Assembly (NCBI GenBank): GCA_020634855.1
Contig: JACKAU010000017.1
Location: forward strand, 62,001-126,000
From: Anaerolineales bacterium
Lineage (GTDB): Bacteria > Chloroflexota > Anaerolineae > 4572-78 > J111
Length of the DNA: 64,000 nucleotides
Reading direction: 5' to 3'
Made by a program: the position numbers and the translations under genes. The notes beneath the pieces were generated by a model. The model was not told where the DNA came from and made no database searches. It saw only the letters and a list, made by a program, of their open reading frames with translations. Below are positions 61,585-64,000 of this stretch, piece by piece (the stretch's first letter is position 1; every line of letters starts with the position of its first letter).

Positions 61585-61600
61585 TATACCGAACGGTATA
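61585..61600. promoter_or_regulatory. TetR operator upstream of the amylase gene
   Basis: TATACCGAACGGTATA, a perfect 16-bp palindrome. The same half-sites form TATACCGTTCGGTATA before the TetR gene. Position between the two co-oriented genes predicts repression of the amylase by the TetR protein. Confidence 0.8.
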
Positions 61601-61619
61601 TAGCGCAGGCAAAAAAATT

Positions 61620-62186
61620 TTATGAAAAAATACCATGCATAAATTGGTGGACAGCTTTATAGACCAACTGCTGATCCAATTCTATGTCGCCCGTCAACGA
61701 CAACACGATGTAGGTATTAATCATCCCCAAGAAAGTAGCTGCATAAGCTTGATGGCGCCCCTGCATATTTCCATGCTGCTTGGCGGCTTCAATGAATAAA
61801 TTTTCTAACAAATTTTGCTGCCTCTCGTAAAAACCTGATACGGTTTTGAATGCCTCACTATGCGAGGGTGCAAACCACATCGAGATTTGCATTCGATAAA
61901 AAACCGGGTTTTGTTTGGAAAAATTAAAATAAGCGGTGGTCATTTTGTTGAGAGTCAACGTTAAATCACGATCATAAACAGCTGCATCTTCAACAGTCTG
62001 AAATAACTCACTGAAATAGGTTTCTAGTAAAGCGTTCAGGAGTCCCTTTTTACTACCAAAATAGTGATACAATGTGGGTTTAGTTACGTGAGCTGCTTCA
62101 ACAATACGCTGTACCCCAACGGCATCATATCCATACAAGGCAAATAATTCTAAAGCACGCGACAATATTCGTGAACGATTATCCAT
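61620..62186 (-). CDS. TetR-family repressor of the amylase
   Basis: 188 aa. HTH: ILSRALELFALYGYDAVGVQ, RIVEAAHVTKPTLYHYFGSK. C-terminal ligand domain ends LVYKAVHQFMHGIF. It is 75 nt upstream of the amylase on the same strand, with operators at its own promoter and at the amylase's. Autorepression and control of the amylase are strongly suggested; inducer not known. Confidence 0.88.
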   Translation of the reverse strand: MDNRSRILSRALELFALYGYDAVGVQRIVEAAHVTKPTLYHYFGSKKGLLNALLETYFSELFQTVEDAAVYDRDLTLTLNKMTTAYFNFSKQNPVFYRMQISMWFAPSHSEAFKTVSGFYERQQNLLENLFIEAAKQHGNMQGRHQAYAATFLGMINTYIVLSLTGDIELDQQLVYKAVHQFMHGIFS

Positions 62187-62209
62187 ATTATCCTATTTGT
62201 AGATGGTAT

Positions 62210-62225
62210 TATACCGTTCGGTATA
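62210..62225. promoter_or_regulatory. TetR operator upstream of the TetR gene
   Basis: TATACCGTTCGGTATA, 24 nt before the TetR start. The arms are identical to the operator at 61585-61600, with the central AA/TT inverted. Confidence 0.8.
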
Positions 62226-62387
62226 TAAAGTGTCAACTTCTGCTCCTTATTCGACAACCGATAACGCACTGGACCCTGACTGGGTCATCGCATCCTTGTT
62301 TATCGCTCCCCCTCACTTTTATCGGGCCATTGGCGCTACAACGTTTTCGGCGCTTTGTATTCTCACTTCAATCTCTAAGCCCACGAT

Positions 62388-63500
62388 CTATTGAAGTGAT
62401 TGCTGACCTATTTTAGGGGCAAACGCAATCAACGCATCGGTGGCCTGCACCGCCTCACCGGCTGCCGGGGAATAGTGGAATTGCCCATCGCGCCACACGG
62501 CCAAAACCACCACTTGATGTTGGTCTCGTAGTTGGGTCACCGTTTTTCCTACCCAGGTTGGATGATCGGTCAGGGTTAGTTGTTGTAGATCATAAGCAGC
62601 CTGCGCATTGAACGAAATGGCCATCCAAAAATCCCCCATCAAGGGGTTTATCATCCAGGATTGAACCTGCATACCGATCCCTTTTTCGGGAAAAATAAGC
62701 TGGTCCGCTCCGGCAATCTGGAGCTTGGGACCGTTTTTATCGTCGTAAACCAACGCCAGGATACGCAGGCTGGGATTATTCATTTGGGTGGCCAGGGCGC
62801 GGGCGCTGACAACGGCAAACAAATTGTGCTCATCGCTGTCGAGAGTCGCGACCAGCCCTTTGGCCTGAGCCACACCGGCGGCGATCAACGTGCTGTCATC
62901 GGTGGGGTCGGCCATCAAATAGGGGACATGGACCCGTTTCGTCAACTCTTCTAACGACAACTGTTCATCTTCGGTGACGTCCACAGCCTGGGTGATGTCT
63001 TGGTAGCGACCAAATTTCTTCTGGAGATACTCCGGATCAAGATAAAGCAGGGCGCGACGCAGTTTCTCTTCATTCTGTTCCACCAGAATCATCGGCTGGT
63101 GATCCCGTTGAAAAAAGTACATCGCCTTGCGGCTAATGGGGCTGGCGCCGCAGACGATAATATGATTACTTAAACTGGCTATAACCGCCATTCGTTCCTC
63201 CTGAATTTGACGATGGACGCGGTCGTGTTCCCATCTGATGACTACCGCGGCCAGGTTTGAGATAGCATAGCTGGCCAGGCCAATGGCACTCAACGTGAAG
63301 AAAATGGCAAAGAGCCGCCCGCCCAGCGTTCGCGGTGAAAAATCGCCGTAGCCTACCGTGGTAATGGTGATGATGGTGGCATACAGGGCATCCGGCAGCG
63401 ACCAGCCTTCCAGAAAGGCATAGGCCACCGTCCCAACTCCAATCATCACAATGATCGGAACTATCGATAAGCCCAGGCTAGACCGGGTTACTCTTTTCAT
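62388..63500 (-). CDS. Potassium channel with TrkA-N (RCK) domains
   Basis: About 370 aa from ATG 63500 (MKRVTRSSLGLSIVPIIVMI); the frame opens at 63545. Two TM helices flank the selectivity filter TITTVGYGDF. RCK regions: ASLSNHIIVCGASPISRKAM (TrkA-N, GxGxxG-type modified), VPYLMADPTDDSTLIAAGVA and a second C-terminal half with DALIAFAP. A K+-selective channel gated by cytosolic ligands. Confidence 0.9.
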   Translation of the reverse strand: MKRVTRSSLGLSIVPIIVMIGVGTVAYAFLEGWSLPDALYATIITITTVGYGDFSPRTLGGRLFAIFFTLSAIGLASYAISNLAAVVIRWEHDRVHRQIQEERMAVIASLSNHIIVCGASPISRKAMYFFQRDHQPMILVEQNEEKLRRALLYLDPEYLQKKFGRYQDITQAVDVTEDEQLSLEELTKRVHVPYLMADPTDDSTLIAAGVAQAKGLVATLDSDEHNLFAVVSARALATQMNNPSLRILALVYDDKNGPKLQIAGADQLIFPEKGIGMQVQSWMINPLMGDFWMAISFNAQAAYDLQQLTLTDHPTWVGKTVTQLRDQHQVVVLAVWRDGQFHYSPAAGEAVQATDALIAFAPKIGQQSLQ

Positions 63501-63607
63501 CACCAACAGAATTTTATGATTGAATAAGGATGTCCACCAGAACACGAACCCACCCCTGTCGCCTATCTATTATACAGCCTCTAGGCACGATTTTGACTCA
63601 TATCGAA

Positions 63608-63652
63608 CGCAGATGAACGCTGATGTTCAATATTTATCAGCGTTCATCTGCG
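63608..63652. repeat. Perfect 17-bp hairpin repeat
   Basis: CGCAGATGAACGCTGAT and its reverse complement ATCAGCGTTCATCTGCG around 11 nt. Related in style to the ACACGGAT repeats. The rest of 63546-63839 shows no gene. Confidence 0.6.
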
Positions 63653-63839
63653 AAAATCCGCGCCCTATTCGAAGAGCCAAACGATAAATTTATAACTGCG
63701 CTGAGTATACCTGTAATCGTCAAAGATCAAAGCTTACCCCGGTCAACTGCTCAAACAGTTTGCAGTTCTCAAATATCCACCCGGCTTTGACACCGGGCGG
63801 ACATTAAAACTATCTTGATGATTTACTTTTACCTGCCGT

Positions 63840-64000
63840 CTAACTCAAATCGGCGAACCGGCTAAACATATCCTGCCCGCGATGCGACGGGGGCAACCAG
63901 TGTGGGTACTCGGGTACAAGTTGGCTAACCTCATCGAGGCGGCCCATTTCTTCCGCCGAGAGGTCGATTGTAACCGATTTCAGGTTGTCCACCAACTGTT
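63840..64000 (-). CDS. Aldo/keto reductase C-terminus (partial, runs off window)
   Basis: The minus strand reads VDNLKSVTIDLSAEEMGRLD, EVSQLVPEYPHWLPPSHRGQ, DMFSRFADLS and stop TAG at 63840-63842. This is the typical C-terminal helix end of aldo/keto reductases (DNLxxxxxxLSxEExxxLDxVS). The catalytic part lies outside the window. Confidence 0.75.
   Translation of the reverse strand, partial: QLVDNLKSVTIDLSAEEMGRLDEVSQLVPEYPHWLPPSHRGQDMFSRFADLS

Noticed and set aside
1..64000. tRNA, rRNA, CRISPR and phage attachment sites
   Set aside because: None recognised by eye; a tRNAscan-SE, Rfam and CRISPR search would be needed to exclude them.

Overview
The window looks like one contig from a free-living member of the Chloroflexota (Anaerolineae/Caldilineae-like), probably from a metagenome. 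This is inference from gene content: an F420-type nitroreductase, an AfsR-like BTAD/NB-ARC/TPR regulator, many long hybrid sensor kinases, lipoproteins with TLAC-type lipoboxes, SHOCT and Met-rich copper proteins, and many palindromic intergenic repeats. No rRNA, tRNA or CRISPR array was recognised.

Layout. 0-13 kb is an accessory-looking stretch with a nitroreductase, gene remnants, a TetR gene, a complete IS3-family element, an HpaB/AbfD-superfamily flavoenzyme, a flavin amine oxidase, small transporters, PanE, an AraC regulator and an arginase-methyltransferase-LysE operon. Three genes here are frameshifted. 13-27 kb holds a lipoprotein behind a MITE-like insertion, then four large signalling proteins: CheB-CheR-PAS, AfsR-like, a hybrid kinase and a REC-kinase. 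27-29 kb has phosphofructokinase and ScpA. 29.4-33.5 kb is a three-gene operon of a TIR protein, a receiver/pseudokinase/kinase and a degenerate NtrC-like AAA protein with a TIR/deoxyribosyltransferase-like C-terminus. 33.7-46 kb carries SDR, methyltransferase, transporter, GNAT, ParB-like, SH3b, REC-kinase, Kef antiporter and glycosyltransferase genes, separated by palindromic repeats.

47-59 kb is a copper/extracytoplasmic redox island: CopB-type ATPase, LuxR regulator, His/Glu-rich cytochrome c, two adjacent probable selenoproteins, a lipoprotein, a multicopper oxidase and two SHOCT proteins. Divergent to these are a Met/Gly-rich PepSY-like protein, a DUF302 protein and an OmpR-type two-component pair. 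A receiver-type operator (two TAAAG direct repeats facing two CTTTA direct repeats, 11-bp pitch) lies in the divergent promoter region. 59-64 kb has an internally repeated small protein, a phytase-like remnant, a GH13 amylase controlled by a TetR regulator with two matching operators, a TrkA-linked K+ channel and the C-terminus of an aldo/keto reductase.

The most notable signal is the selenoprotein pair. Two consecutive genes each have one in-frame TGA exactly where family members have Cys. Each TGA is followed, 12-15 nt later, by a 17-nt hairpin (6-bp perfect stem, 5-nt loop containing GU) like the minimal SelB-binding bacterial SECIS, and each frame then continues with conserved family sequence to a later stop. 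The second candidate system is the TIR/REC-kinase/REC-AAA operon.
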